64,000 bases of DNA from assembly GCA_035079385.1 (NCBI GenBank), contig JAVHKY010000039.1:2087353-2151352 (forward strand), read 5' to 3'. Under the pieces are notes generated by a model. That model saw only the letters and a list, made by a program, of their open reading frames with translations. It was not told the DNA's origin and did no database searches. Made by a program: the position numbers and the translations under genes. This document shows positions 33,142-44,063 of the stretch, in pieces (within the stretch, counting starts at the first letter, position 1; each line of letters starts with the position of its first letter). Source of the DNA: Aspidiotus rigidus. Its lineage: Eukaryota > Arthropoda > Insecta > Hemiptera > Diaspididae.

Positions 33142-33640
33142 AAAAAAAATACTCAAAAGCCTTACTTCAAAGATCGCTTTCTTCATTATCGTGGATCCAC
33201 AGTAAGCGGTCAAGACAGTGGCATTTAAGCGCGTTCATTTTTTTGCATTTGTAAAGGTGGGTAGTCGTGTCCCTGTGTGAGATAAAAATTCAGAGTTTTT
33301 GCTTCAGTTTTCAGGGGCCATTCTTTGTGTCCGAAGTACTTTTATATTATTCTCCCACTCGCATATTTGTTTTTCAAGTTCTTTCATCAGATCCATGACG
33401 CTAAATCCGAGCCAACTTATTATTTTAGCCTCCTTTCTCATGGACAAATGAGCATCTGTAAGTACGCAAACATTTAATGATTAGTAGTTGGTTTTGCGAG
33501 AAGCTTTGCACTGAAGGTTTCTCGGGCTCTCCCACCGTGCCAAAGCAGTCTTGCCATCTCTTCCATTGTTTTATAATCCAGAATGAATCAGGTCCAACTT
33601 GTCCGAATCGTTTCACCATGTCTTGACTTGAACTATCTTC
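33142..33640. other. Gene-free stretch
   Basis: A 64-codon minus-strand frame (33,425-33,619) has no recognised motif. Nothing else seen. Confidence 0.4.
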
Positions 33641-33649
33641 TACTCAATA

Positions 33650-34140
33650 GCAGAATCAGTTACCTTAGCAGTTGAACCGTCAACTCACGAGGTCTTGTAG
33701 GTGAGGTGGGTGCGGACCTAGATGTCATCAACGGTTTGTCTGCTGTGGTAACTTGTCTAAATCGTTTCTCTGCACCCAACACCACCATAGGAACCTGATA
33801 CTACCAACTAGTACCAGGAGCGGTTGTCTTAGCAATTGGCCTACCGATTTACGATCTCATGTGTGGACCCGTTGGTCTTCTGTAATCCCATGTTCCAGAA
33901 AAACTTTCCCCGCATCCATCGCCTCCAAGCTCTGCCTGATGCTATTAAATAGTAGCCAGAGCATTGTCTTAGCAGTTGGCCCGCCGAATCATGAAATCAT
34001 CTACGTGGGGTGGGTGCGGGTCTGTCGGTCTTCTGCTTAGGAAAAATCAGACCCAACTTGTCCGTATCATTCTTTGGAACCCAACTAGTGCCAAGAACGG
34101 TTCTGTTGGCGGTTAGATGGCTAAATTATGAGGTCTGCTA
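33650..34140. repeat. Degenerate tandem repeat, about 140-150 bp
   Basis: The motif gtcttagcagttggc..gccga (33,664 variant, 33,826, 33,964, 34,103 variant) recurs about every 138-160 bp. Between copies it shares gtgggtgcgg, gtcggtcttctg and actagtgcca.gaacgg. Confidence 0.6.
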
Positions 34141-34558
34141 GGTCGAGTGGGAACCTGAACTGAGCTTTTGCAAAGCCCTAAAGTAAGTCAAGATCATGTT
34201 TACCCTATTCCATCATCAGATGAGTCGAAATTTTTAGTTGATCATTCCTTCCTCTGTGCCTATACACGTTTCCATGTCGAAACTATTTATACTTACAGTT
34301 TCACTAAGTTGTAGGATCCGAAGTCTTCTTCCTTCTACCCATTATACCTTGAAAATCGAAATTGAACAATGTCAAAGCTAACAAATTTCGAGATCAAAAA
34401 GACGTAGGACAAGTTCTCTATCAAAATTAAATGTGAAACTCATTCAGATTCCTGATCCATTATTTTCTCTTTCAAAGCTTTCTATTTCTATTTTTTTTTT
34501 TTTTTTGGTAAAAAAAATGAAATGCAACGTCGAACACTGAACAAAAAACTAATTCCAG
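34141..34558. other. Gene-free stretch upstream of candidate exon
   Basis: AT-rich, ending with a long T run (34,491-34,506) about 50 bases before the acceptor at 34,557-34,558. Nothing else seen. Confidence 0.4.
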
Positions 34559-34753
34559 GAGCCGACAATAGAATTCCTGCTGCAGAGAATAGTGTTGTTC
34601 AGTGAAGTAATCCTCAAATTAGTTCAACCTCGTAGATGGAGAACAGTGGTTGTAAATTCTTTTGATTACTGCGAATGGGATGAGATACGAAATGATCTTA
34701 GGAAGGTCGCAGCAAAGAATCATAGAGTTGTGAAATTGAAATTTGGGAAATAC
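34559..34753 (+). CDS. Candidate internal coding exon, phase 0 to 0, function unknown
   Basis: These 195 bases (65 codons) are open throughout. They sit between an acceptor (ctaattccag, with a branch-like ctaat and a long upstream T tract) and a consensus donor (TAC|GTAAGT). The peptide runs EPTIEFLLQRIVLFSEVILK, then LVQPRRWRTVVVNSFDY and DEIRNDLRKVAAKNHRVVKL. Helix, then W-R-x-V-V-V-strand, then helix recalls the periplasmic-binding fold of receptor N-terminal domains (ionotropic receptors, receptor guanylyl cyclases), but I do not recognise the protein. Both boundaries are in frame 0, so it could be skipped or included cleanly. No partner exon is certain. Confidence 0.45.
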
Positions 34754-34759
34754 GTAAGT

Positions 34760-37212
34760 TTCCCGAAAAATAAGCGCCTGTTTAGAATGATGTTAAGTGC
34801 CGCTGTTTATTCTGACTCTCTCTGTCCCTCGTCTTCTCCGCTGATAATTTAATTATATCGATGGTCTAGAGATCGCAAAGTTATGCAAAACATAACAATA
34901 TCTACGAAATTATAACCCGGAAAGTTTGATGCCGTGTGCTTTCTTTTGTAACAACGTGTTTTCGGAAGGAGAATATTCATTTTTTACTCTTTTCTTTTAA
35001 TATTTTCATCCATATTTTCTCGGAACTCGTCTTCCTTATTATGTATCACGATAAACGTCTTATATTTCATGTTTATGCGAATGTTACCCTACTTTCCTTT
35101 CTGAAAGAGAAGATAGTCGTCCGAAGTTCGCTGCGTCTAATTATTTTCCATTTTTTCTTCTTTTCTTTAATCGTCATATTCGGGGAGTCGGGGAGTCGAC
35201 AGAAATAAATATTCATTATACAATTATCTCTTGCCCAGTTTTTGAATGAGGTATTTAAGGAAATGAATCTCGCGACGTGGAAAGATCTTTTTGCGAAGTG
35301 TTTCGCGTCGAAATTGTCGACTCGATTGCAGCGGTGGGAACCGCGCAGATAAAAATAACTTCTGTCGCCTACATCGTATCTCCAGCCGGAGAATATCCGC
35401 GGCAAGGTAAATTACCCTCGCGGGCTCTATATCGTTTGTCGAATAGAAACTTGTGCCCTTTGAAATTCGAAGAATGCTCTAAATACCCCACGATGTTTAT
35501 GATACGGTGTATCTTTTGGGCTCGATTGTATGCGAAAATTGTTGACGCTCTGGTAGCGCGCGTTTTCCATACGCCAACGCTGCCGAAGCGAGGAAAAAGT
35601 GAATTTTATCCCTTTTAAAGAGTCTGTTGAACCGTTCGGACTGGCATATCTTATCAATATTCGTCGCGTTAAACGATTGCTTATACGGAAAATAGCGTGT
35701 TCGTAATTCAAGTAGGCAGTTAGTTATACTGATGCCGGCGGATCGATAGCTTGACGACACGGCGATGCAGGAAAGGAAAACACGCCGACCCGCCTTTTAA
35801 CTAGCCTTAGGAAATAAAACATATCCTACATAAGACACCTCCTTCGTTTTCGCTGGAACGCATTTTGTTTTGTTAACCGTTCTATCTCGGCTATATGATA
35901 CCGCGATGAGGCTATATTACGACGAATTGTAATTTAAGAAATTCTTTGTCGAGTAAAAGATTTTGTCATCCGTCGAGCTCCTTTCTTTGCCCGTATAACA
36001 ATATCTCCCGATTGCGTCCATTAACGTCTCACGAAACGCGAATTTGCTTCCTTATTTTTCCGCGAAATTCTGTAGCGACGATTCTCGTAATATTGTGTAA
36101 TTTACATTTTTCGGTAATCCAAAGAAAGGTCTACGACCGCCGCCTAGGCTGGCGGTGGGATGTTGTATCCAGTAATCAGAGTCGGAAAGATGAAACTTTG
36201 GTCTACAAGAAAATATTATATTATGTTATGTTCGTGACCGAACACATAATATGATTAAGTAGGGAAAAAGAAATGTAAACGAAATATTTCTTATTGCATC
36301 GACTCTCGCACAGTAGCCTGCGAATTAGTTACAACATTTTCCCCTTCTTTGTTCTAATTTTCTTCAAATGGAATATTTTTATGGTCCCATGTTCTGTCCT
36401 ATGTGATGGGTAAGATTTCGTGATATCAAAAATCTTTGTGATTATTGTGGTGACGTGATACTCGCTGATAGATAGATGAGTACGATGTACACAGGCCGGA
36501 CAGTGATGTGTACGTGCTATAACTCGATTTGTTTTCGGAGATTGTTGGTCTATCGTTTTGGCTCGCTGTTTTCACTGTATCGTAGAATAACGTGAGGAGA
36601 ATTGTAAGTCGCATACATTTTAGACCAATCAGTGACGACTCCCTTAAAAAATTACAACTCCGAAATGAATTGTGATTTTTAAATAGCGGAAATATTGCAC
36701 TGAACATTCAGCCCTGAAAAAATTGTTGCCTCAACCTGTAGGCTGCTCAGACTGTTGGTAAACCCAGCGCTGAGGCCAATATTTTTGCTTTGATTCGTAT
36801 AAGATCAATCGCGAGGCTCAGATGGCGAAATTAGAGATTGGTTGCACTTAGTGTGTTTTGGATGCACTTAGTCTAGTGATCATTTCGTTCACTGACTGCT
36901 CGCGAGGTCTCTCTTAATCCTGCTATAAAGCCTAGTGAGGTAGCAGAACTCAAATTTTTTCGAGTCAAGGTTTTTCGGGCTGAAAAGAGATTTCCGGAAA
37001 TTTAAGCTACTGGGCTCACGCTGTTCACCATTTATAGCTCGGAGTTCGAAATTTCCCTCTTCCTCGTAACTGCTCTCAAAGGACAATCTAAAAAAAATAC
37101 CTGACGCGACATTGCGTAGAAACCCCCGTCTACAGATTTCGTATCCACCCCGTAATGAAGTACACTTTGTCGAAGGGAGTACAACCGCGGTCACAAATAA
37201 ATTGATCATCAA
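34760..37212. other. Gene-free or intronic stretch
   Basis: CpG-containing, unique-looking DNA. One possible 21-nt microexon (35,386-35,406) lies between tctccag and GTAAAT. Other open frames are unsupported. Confidence 0.4.
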
Positions 37213-37560
37213 TCGATTAAAAAAAAAAAAAAAACTAAAATTTTTTTATTTGATTTGATTTTATTTAGCGACGCATCAGCTTATAATATTGCTATTAGCG
37301 TCGACGAAAATTATATATACTGGGTGGTACTTTTCTCATTAAAAACTATGCCAATTCCATGGGCTCAATCTGAATTATCTCTTTTGAATTCGCGGCAGAC
37401 ATGGAAAGAAGCGACGGTAAACAGGAATAAACTGGAAATAATGTTTCATGGAATGAAATGATAAATGCGATACGGGAATTCGATTTGTATCGTCAAAATA
37501 AAACTTCAGGTCTCAATAATTAACAAGCAGCACGCTGCGCGAGCTGTTACCAGGGTCGGC
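37213..37560 (+). pseudogene. Possible RNase H-like retroelement fragment
   Basis: The plus strand reads LFSDASAYNIAISVDENY, resembling the (T/S)DAS...A start of retroelement RNase H. About 50 residues later it has WKEATVNRNKLEIMFHGMK, where a (R/K)xELxAIxxxLK helix is expected, followed after a stop by a broken continuation. No RT or integrase is visible nearby. Which class it comes from (LTR, DIRS or other) cannot be said. A chance resemblance is possible. Confidence 0.3.
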
Positions 37561-37851
37561 TGGTGAATTTCTTAAATGGGAAATGATCTCATTACCTTTT
37601 TTCACTTGCATAGTGTAGTGCTTATGAAGTACCTACTGTAAAACGAAACGTACCTAATTATCATTATACACTTAATTTTTCTGCTGAAAACCCAATAATA
37701 TATTATACAGCCTCTATCTCTGTAATCAACTTTAAAAGTTTAAAATAGGATAGGACCAAGAGTACAAACGAAATTTAATCGCTTGTGTTCATAAAAATAC
37801 ACTTTTTTTTTTTTTTTGACTGCACAGAAAATAATGCTACGCGCATTTTAC

Positions 37852-38035
37852 CTGTGGTTGTAAATGTGACACTTTGAACTCTATCGTCTTCTTCGCAAAT
37901 CAATTTTCTCAAATCACCCAATGTACTATCTCGAACTAATGTGAACTTAGATTCCTCCGATAGTAGTTCAATGCTTATTCGGAAATATTTTGAATCACAA
38001 CTGATCGTCGCTATTTTTTCACCCATCTCGTCTTT
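37852..38035 (-). CDS. Candidate minus-strand exon, function unknown
   Basis: On the minus strand an acceptor-like AATACAG precedes AAAGACGAG, then an ATG (38,026) that stays open to a donor ACCACAG|GTAAAA (exon end 37,852). The reading is MGEKIATISCDSKYFRISIE, then LLSEESKFTLVRDSTLGDLR and KLICEEDDRVQSVTFTTT. The alternation of strands with a T-L-x-D-L-R-K-L-I helix loosely recalls a ubiquitin-like fold. I do not recognise the family. If the ATG is used, the exon holds 58 codons plus one base. The acceptor's pyrimidine tract is weak. Confidence 0.35.
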
Positions 38036-38092
38036 CTGTATTTTGAATGATAAGAATCGCAGGCAGATCTTACTGAAAGCAGATATATTCAC

Positions 38093-38389
38093 AGTTCAGC
38101 TATTCGTAATATGAAATACCATTCGGAATCCTACTATTCACGAGTAGAAGTTGTAATCAGATGTAGTTGACAACTCACCATTCTTTATCGCAAAAAACGA
38201 TACGTATATCAACTCACTCAACATCAACAACAGCACGGCGTCTCTCTCGATGGAATATTAGGATGATTCGTCTGAATATAGTTGACGGTAGTAATTACCG
38301 AGTTGACGGTCTGTCTCTTTCTTCCAATAGCAACTGGTGAACTAGTCCCTTAGTGAACCACTGATCGTTTTCTAACCACGCTCAACAAG
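38093..38389. other. Gene-free stretch
   Basis: No features seen apart from the adjoining PLE2 duplication. Confidence 0.4.
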
Positions 38390-38401
38390 ACAACGTTGGT
38401 C
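38390..38401. repeat. PLE2 target-site duplication, left
   Basis: ACAACGTTGGTC, repeated exactly at 38,507-38,518. Confidence 0.9.
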
Positions 38402-38506
38402 AACGCGAAAAAGACGAATACTCCGAAGGTTTACTCTCCCTTCGGAGTATTCGTCTTTTTCGCGTTTATTATGGATAGCCGTAACTTAGAGGAACGGATT
38501 CGTTTA
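38402..38506 (+). mobile_element. PLE2: 105-bp Penelope micro-insertion (hairpin plus tail)
   Basis: Between exact 12-bp duplications lies only a 26-bp inverted arm (cgcgaaaaagacgaatactc plus ccgaag), a short loop (gtttactctc), its complement, and the PLE tail starting ATGGATAGCCGTAACTTAGA. Arm and tail match PLE1 termini (855-914 and 818-850) almost exactly, including the 14-bp block missing from one PLE1 arm. There is no coding sequence. The small size with a full duplication shows it inserted in this form and is not a remnant of a deletion. Confidence 0.9.
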
Positions 38507-38518
38507 ACAACGTTGGTC
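38507..38518. repeat. PLE2 target-site duplication, right
   Basis: Exact second copy of ACAACGTTGGTC. Confidence 0.9.
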
Positions 38519-39243
38519 CTTGAAGTGCACCACTCTCTGCACATCTCAGCGCAATTGTTGGTAATCCAGGTACACCAGTAAGGTTATTGGGTAATTCTGC
38601 TTTGTGTTGGATCTGTACAATTTCTAGTGGACTTGCATGAAATGAAATTTTACAATTTCAAATCGAATGTGGCGTTAATTTGGGTCTGAGATTCAAATTT
38701 GTATGATTGTACGAAATATTCTTTGCTGAATATATTCTCATTGAAGGGAGTTTACAATAGTCAAGCACTGACGAATCAGGAATGCAAATGAGTAAGTTAT
38801 ATAATTATCATTGTCTATAAATCGATTTGTTCGGTTATGATTGAGCAGACGTCCAAGAGCCGTTAGTCAATAAGCAGCGGCTTATCTATGGGTAAAAAGC
38901 TTTTATTTAAAAATAAAAAAGATTAGCCCGATCCGTCCAGCGGAAGTCGCTGACAAACTCGGATAAGTTTTACAGATTGGAATATTTTTCAAAATGTTGA
39001 TGATTTGGTGCATAACTCACATACAAACATGAAAAGAAGCGTGGAGGGACATTTGGACCGTCTGCACCCTTAGAAGAAACCGTTTTCTCAGCTTGTTTCT
39101 TTTGGACATTCCCCCGTCTTCCCTGTATACCCTTCAAATATTATTTCGTTATAGATTACCGGTACCTAACCTTACGATACAATTGGAAGTTGGAATTTGG
39201 TAATAACGGAATATCTATCCAAAGTCCAACCACATCCATGACG
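38519..39243. other. Gene-free stretch
   Basis: Nothing recognised. Confidence 0.4.
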
Positions 39244-39247
39244 TATT

Positions 39248-39619
39248 ACACTACACAACAAAATAAAAAAATATAAAAATGCATGAACGGAACTATACAA
39301 TTCTAAAAGTATTTTCGATGCTGATCACGATGCCGTTGACCGTTTCTCAAAATTGGCTCTGGTTATTGAGAAATGAACGTATCAAGTTCCGGGAATTGTA
39401 GCGACGCACAGTGTATGTTACCCAGCTATCGAATTTCGCGAGTACGAGAACATCCACTGCGCGTCGCTACGATTCGCTGGAACTTGATATGTCCATTTCT
39501 CGATAACCAAAGCCAATTTTGAAAACGACCAACGGCATCGTGATCAGCGTCGAAAATAATTCTAGAATCGTATAATCTCGTTCTTGCGCATTTTTCAATT
39601 TTTTTTTTGTGTGTAGTGT
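39248..39619. mobile_element. Palindromic MITE, 372 bp, candidate TATT duplication
   Basis: The two halves (39,248-39,410 and about 39,455-39,619) are imperfect reverse complements. They run from acactacac at the left end to gtgtagtgt at the right, through gatcacgatgccgttg, tctcaaaattggc, ggttattgagaaatg and gtagcgacgc. TATT lies directly outside both ends (39,244-39,247 and 39,620-39,623). A non-autonomous foldback DNA element without coding capacity. Confidence 0.8.
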
Positions 39620-39623
39620 TATT

Positions 39624-40280
39624 AGATGAATCACCATTTCTTCAAGTTTCAAAATGAAATGTGCGGACAGACAAACAGATGCAAATTAAAGAACTAAAGC
39701 GATGAAACAGATGACCTATCATAAAGAGAAGGGGACAGAATTTATTGTTCTTCACCGAATTTTTTTTTTGACTCGTGTAATTTTGAACTTAATATTGTTT
39801 AGTAATTTTATAATGCTACTCGGAATTGACAGCAAAAGAGTCGTTGCAGGTGGTAATGTATGGAAGCTCAGCCCAAGACGGTGATCGTGATACTGAATCA
39901 CAATACTGACCTTCAGCTACAAATTTCAATAGTTATCCTGAAAAACACCATTTTCAAGTGACAAACCCAACTAACTGGGTATAAAGTAGGAACTTTATGG
40001 ACTAGAACTAATAGATTGCATTGTATTGCGTCAATCAAGAATCAGAGCTTGATTCGGTGAAGCATTAGCTTTTAGAATGAAAACTTTAGCTGCCAATATG
40101 CGCCAATAGTAGAGTTATAATTTAGGGTTATAATTCATTACATAACCCCAGTTTATAACGAAATTTCAATTTGCGATAGTGGTAGAACTATGCTGCCGCC
40201 GTTGCAGCTGCGTGATGATGCAGGCCTTAATGAAAGAGTGAATAGAATTTGGGCTCGTATTACAAATAATGACTCTCATT
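39624..40280. other. Gene-free stretch
   Basis: Nothing recognised. Confidence 0.4.
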
Positions 40281-40444
40281 ATCATGAAAAAATGTTTTCT
40301 TCTTGAAAAAATTGTTTGTCTCTAAGGAAAACATGTTCTTTTTTTGTGAGAAATATGTTTGTTGAAATTATAAAGTAAAATTACTGTCAAATTTAGATTA
40401 AGTGGTCCACAAAATGAAAAAATGATTGTTTCACAGAATTTCAC

Positions 40445-40560
40445 AACAAAACATGTTTTTTAACTAGAAAACATTTGAAAAACATGTTTTTCAACTAGAA
40501 AACATTTGAAAAACATATTTTTTAACTAGAAAACATTTGAAAAACATGTTTTTTAGTATG
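40445..40560. repeat. 31-bp tandem repeat
   Basis: Units of aacatgtttttcaactagaa plus aacatttgaaa are repeated about 3.5 times with a few changes. Looser aaaaacatgtttttc motifs continue to about 41,000. Confidence 0.85.
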
Positions 40561-42719
40561 GTAGCAAAATTTTTGCCAAATTAAGATTTCAAGTATCCAA
40601 TACACGAGTAAAATACTAACATTTTCACGAAAAAAAAAAACAAAAAACATAGTTTTTGCTCAAGAAAACAGAAAACTTTATTTTTTTGTGAAAAACATCT
40701 TTGTTATAGTTTCGTAACAAAGATGTTGCCAAGTTAGGATTCAGTGATCGAATGCACAGGTAAAACACACACATTTTCGCAAAAACAAAAAAAAAAAAAA
40801 AAAGTCCCCTTCGAAAAACGTTTTTTTCTTTTTGTGTGAAAAACATGTCTGTTACAGTTTGCTAGCGAAATTTCTGCCCAATTTCGAATTAGTGATCCAA
40901 AACATGGCTAAAATAATAACATTTTCAAGAAAAAAACAAAAAAAAAACATTTTTTTCCTTGGAAAAACATGTTTTTCTGGTGAAAAACATTGCTATCATA
41001 TTCGGATTCCACGACCCCAAAAACGGAAATACTCGAAGTTTTGGCCGCCAAAAATTATTTCTGGACCATTGTACTAGGCCCGGTATTACGGATTTTTGCT
41101 GATGAAGAACTGGTCTGATTGATAGTTGAACATTTGGACTTCTGAATCTATAGAAAATGAAAAAATATAGAATAAAATAAGAAATATAACTAAATTAATT
41201 GATCAATTAAAAAAAAGTAAATGCAAATTGAGCAATGCAGATTATGCATGCACAACAGAATAATAATTATAATACTTTTATAGGTGCATATTTTTTTTTT
41301 TTCTTACTAACACAGTTTTAAATTTTGTTTATCGAAATAATCGAAAAATTTTATCATCTTTTTTTTTTTTTTTTCAATACATCCAACCATATAGAAAAAT
41401 TATAAAAGAAAAACACAAAAAACAAAACAAAACAAAACAAAAAAAAAATAGGGGGAAAAAAATTACACACATGCATAAATGAAGAAAAAAGAAAAAAAAA
41501 AGTGAAAATAATAGTACTCCGACATAGCAATCCGTTGTAAGGACTGGAGCCGAGTTCGATTTCTTGTATTAAAAAAGAATGATTTAATCGCTCTTTAGAA
41601 TTTAAAGAAAGTAAATCATTAAAAAAAAAAAAAAAGTTAAAAAAAAAGGGGGGGGGGTTGGAAAGAGGATGGCTACTGGGCCTTACCTCGAAGGAAAAAC
41701 GGAAAAAATGAATTGAATTTAAATGTTGATGGAAGGAGGTAGGTGAGAGATAAATTTGAAAATGTGTGAGAAAATTGAAGGGTTTTGAAAACGTACGTGT
41801 ATTCATTTTAAAAATGAAACAGATTTTTTATTTCTTCTTTTGTATGTTTGCTATTTATTGATCTTCCTCCATTTTGTCACATTGATGGTTCTTCAGTTTC
41901 ATGGATGATACACTTTGCAAACTTGGTACTTATTTTTACAGGTAAACTAAAGAATTTGCGTCGTTATTCTAAATTTTAGACTGCACAAGTTTTTCTTCTA
42001 AATTTGAATTTTCTAGAAAAAAAAGTAAAATTTTAATCTCTGTTATTTATGACTATTTGAGAATAATCAATAAATTTAGGATTTTTTATCCAAACAAATG
42101 AAGTCTTGCACTTCCAATAATTTATTTTGCCGCAATGTGAGAAACCAGTCCATTGTTATCAAACATAATATATGGTTACCTCTTGAATTATTTTCAAAAA
42201 CGATCACCTGCAGCGCTCACTTTGATTTTATTTGCAAATACTTGTGAGTAGTCAAAACTCTGAACTCAAGGGTAAACAATCAGCCTTTGTACAAGGAGAT
42301 GTAAGACCGCATGCGTGTAGGTAGCGTTTCACCAAACTCGCAGATAGAACGGTACATAAATAGCCAGGCATCATAGCGCTGGTGCTTATTGATTTAGCAT
42401 TTTATTTGCCGTGTAAGCAAGTGATTTTGTATGCCCTCCGAGTAACTTTATGTGTACATAGCGGCGGAAGAATAACTTTGCATGACAAACCGCTGAGTCT
42501 TACATACTATGCATGTGTAAGCTTGTTTGTGATTTTGTTATATCCTATGGTTGTATCTAAATTTGGACTGTATAGCCACTGGCGCATTACTAAATTCACT
42601 ACTACACGCACTTTCAGAAATGTGTGTTCTTGTGTTGGTTTGTTGTTTGCTCAACAGAACCAGGACGCGATACTAGCGCGCAGGTGACCCAGTCCTAATT
42701 CTGTTTATTTACAACCGCA
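40561..42719. other. Gene-free, with A/T and G homopolymer-rich core
   Basis: Long A or T runs lie at about 40,790-40,803, 41,358-41,373, 41,430-41,449 and 41,620-41,635, followed by a run of nine G (about 41,649-41,657). A 150-codon minus-strand frame over this DNA is Phe-rich and clearly an artefact. No gene supported. Confidence 0.5.
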
Positions 42720-42734
42720 GGCCTGCTTAGCTGA

Positions 42735-43060
42735 GCCGAAGCCATTAGCCGTTAGCCGAGCAATTTTCATCCAAAATTAGCCAGCCGTTAGCTAGCTAAT
42801 GAAATCACGTTAGCCATTCAAATTGGAATTGCTAACAGCTAATATTTTCTTTTTCCCACACCTTACCCCTCCACATTAGTATGACCCCATCCCCTATTTT
42901 CAGCCGTTAGCTTTTAGCTCTTAGCCGTTAGCCATTCTATTTTGGCCCAAAATTAGCTAGGTGTTAGCTAGCCAAGAGACTAGGTTTGCCGTTAGCTGAT
43001 GACCGAAGAAAATTAATTTGAAGAGTTAGCTTTTAGCTAAGTTTTTAGCGAATACGATTG
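42735..43060. repeat. GTTAGC-rich degenerate repeat
   Basis: The words gttagc, ttagct and tagcc recur more than 20 times in about 325 bases, on a loose pattern such as gccgttagc.agc and caaaattagc. A degenerate simple repeat or minisatellite. Confidence 0.7.
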
Positions 43061-43709
43061 ATTGGCTATGCAGAACCGGTAACTCACAGATAATGATTCA
43101 CGCCATGTCTTTTATGAGCGATGTAGAGAAGCAACATTTTGCCATTGACGATTGTTAGTTTCTGTGGTGATTTTGTATTGCCTAAGTGATTTTTGATAAC
43201 TGAGCGGCCATCTTAATCTTTACTAACATAACTGGTTGCATTGTGAACACTGGATTAATACAAAAAGTTGAGATTCTGGGAAGTCAGGGTGGCTGACTTT
43301 ACTGAAGTATAATCTGTCATATACATTATAACCTTTTATAGTTGATTTACGTTTCTTCACTTGCGAGTAGCGCTGCAATGTCTAGTCTAATGTATTTGAA
43401 ACATAAAATATCTTACACATTATGATCAAAAGTTTCACGAAAATATTGCTGACCCTAAAGGCGACATGAAACATGATCTTCATTTTTCGCGCATCAGCAG
43501 ACAGTGTTTTTTTGTTTGTTTACGTTTTTCTCAGAAAATATATTATAATTATGAAGAGATAAATTTGTCATCAAGTCAACTTTTGTGACCGTCTGCGGCA
43601 GGCTGGATAGTCGAAAAAAAAAACAGACCCTCATAAGCTGTACGTTGTGCGACGCCCATGCCTTCTCGAATATCGTTCTCATATTTTGTTTAATTTTTTT
43701 CGTCTACAG
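43061..43709. other. Gene-free stretch upstream of candidate exon
   Basis: It ends in a good acceptor tract (gtttaatttttttcgtctacag, in two parts) at 43,688-43,709. Nothing else recognised. Confidence 0.4.
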
Positions 43710-44063
43710 TTTTAATTGTCGTTTATTACCGAGTTAACGACGTGGGTTATTTTCCACGATTTTCTTCTTCTTCTTCGTTTTCCTTCGATCGAGCTGTGCG
43801 GCGTACATCTACTCGGGTGCACGTGTACCTTGCGAGAAGGGAAAAAGAAGAATTTATCGGAGGCTCGAGTACGAAGGAGATCGATGTCGGATCGTTCGTA
43901 CAAGACGCGACCGCAATGCGGCTTGTGCAATGCCGTATCAAATGTATTCCGTCGACTGTTGTGCGTTGGCCCCAGTCGGAGGGGCAGCTCCGAGTCGTAC
44001 TACCAGCAACTGGATCCAACCGAATCCTACGACCGGGATCACGAGGAGGAAGCGCAAACACCT
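43710..44063 (+). CDS. Candidate start-codon exon: 5' UTR plus 60 codons, unknown Cys-rich N-terminus
   Basis: An acceptor (tttttttcgtctacag) opens the exon and a consensus donor (ACACCT|GTAAGT) closes it. There is no ATG in the first 174 bases and an in-frame stop lies at 43,713. The first ATG (43,884) starts 60 open codons that end in phase 0: [60 protein letters not shown]. Three cysteines beside basic residues suggest a palmitoylated membrane-attachment head, and the tail is acidic. Short variable N-termini of this kind occur in neuronal calcium sensors and similar signalling proteins, but I do not recognise it. Base composition is CpG-rich like the 14-kb island, a possible upstream exon. 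Confidence 0.55.

Noticed and set aside
35277..35618. 113-codon plus-strand frame
   Set aside because: No ATG-based or splice-bounded reading covers it convincingly, and an overlapping minus-strand frame of similar length exists.
40445..40560. Possible CRISPR-like array
   Set aside because: Units are directly abutting 31-bp repeats without unique spacers, and the DNA is eukaryotic; a minisatellite.
41354..41806. 150-codon minus-strand open frame
   Set aside because: It translates A/T homopolymer runs into Phe, Ser and Leu stretches and a run of Lys; low complexity, no motif.
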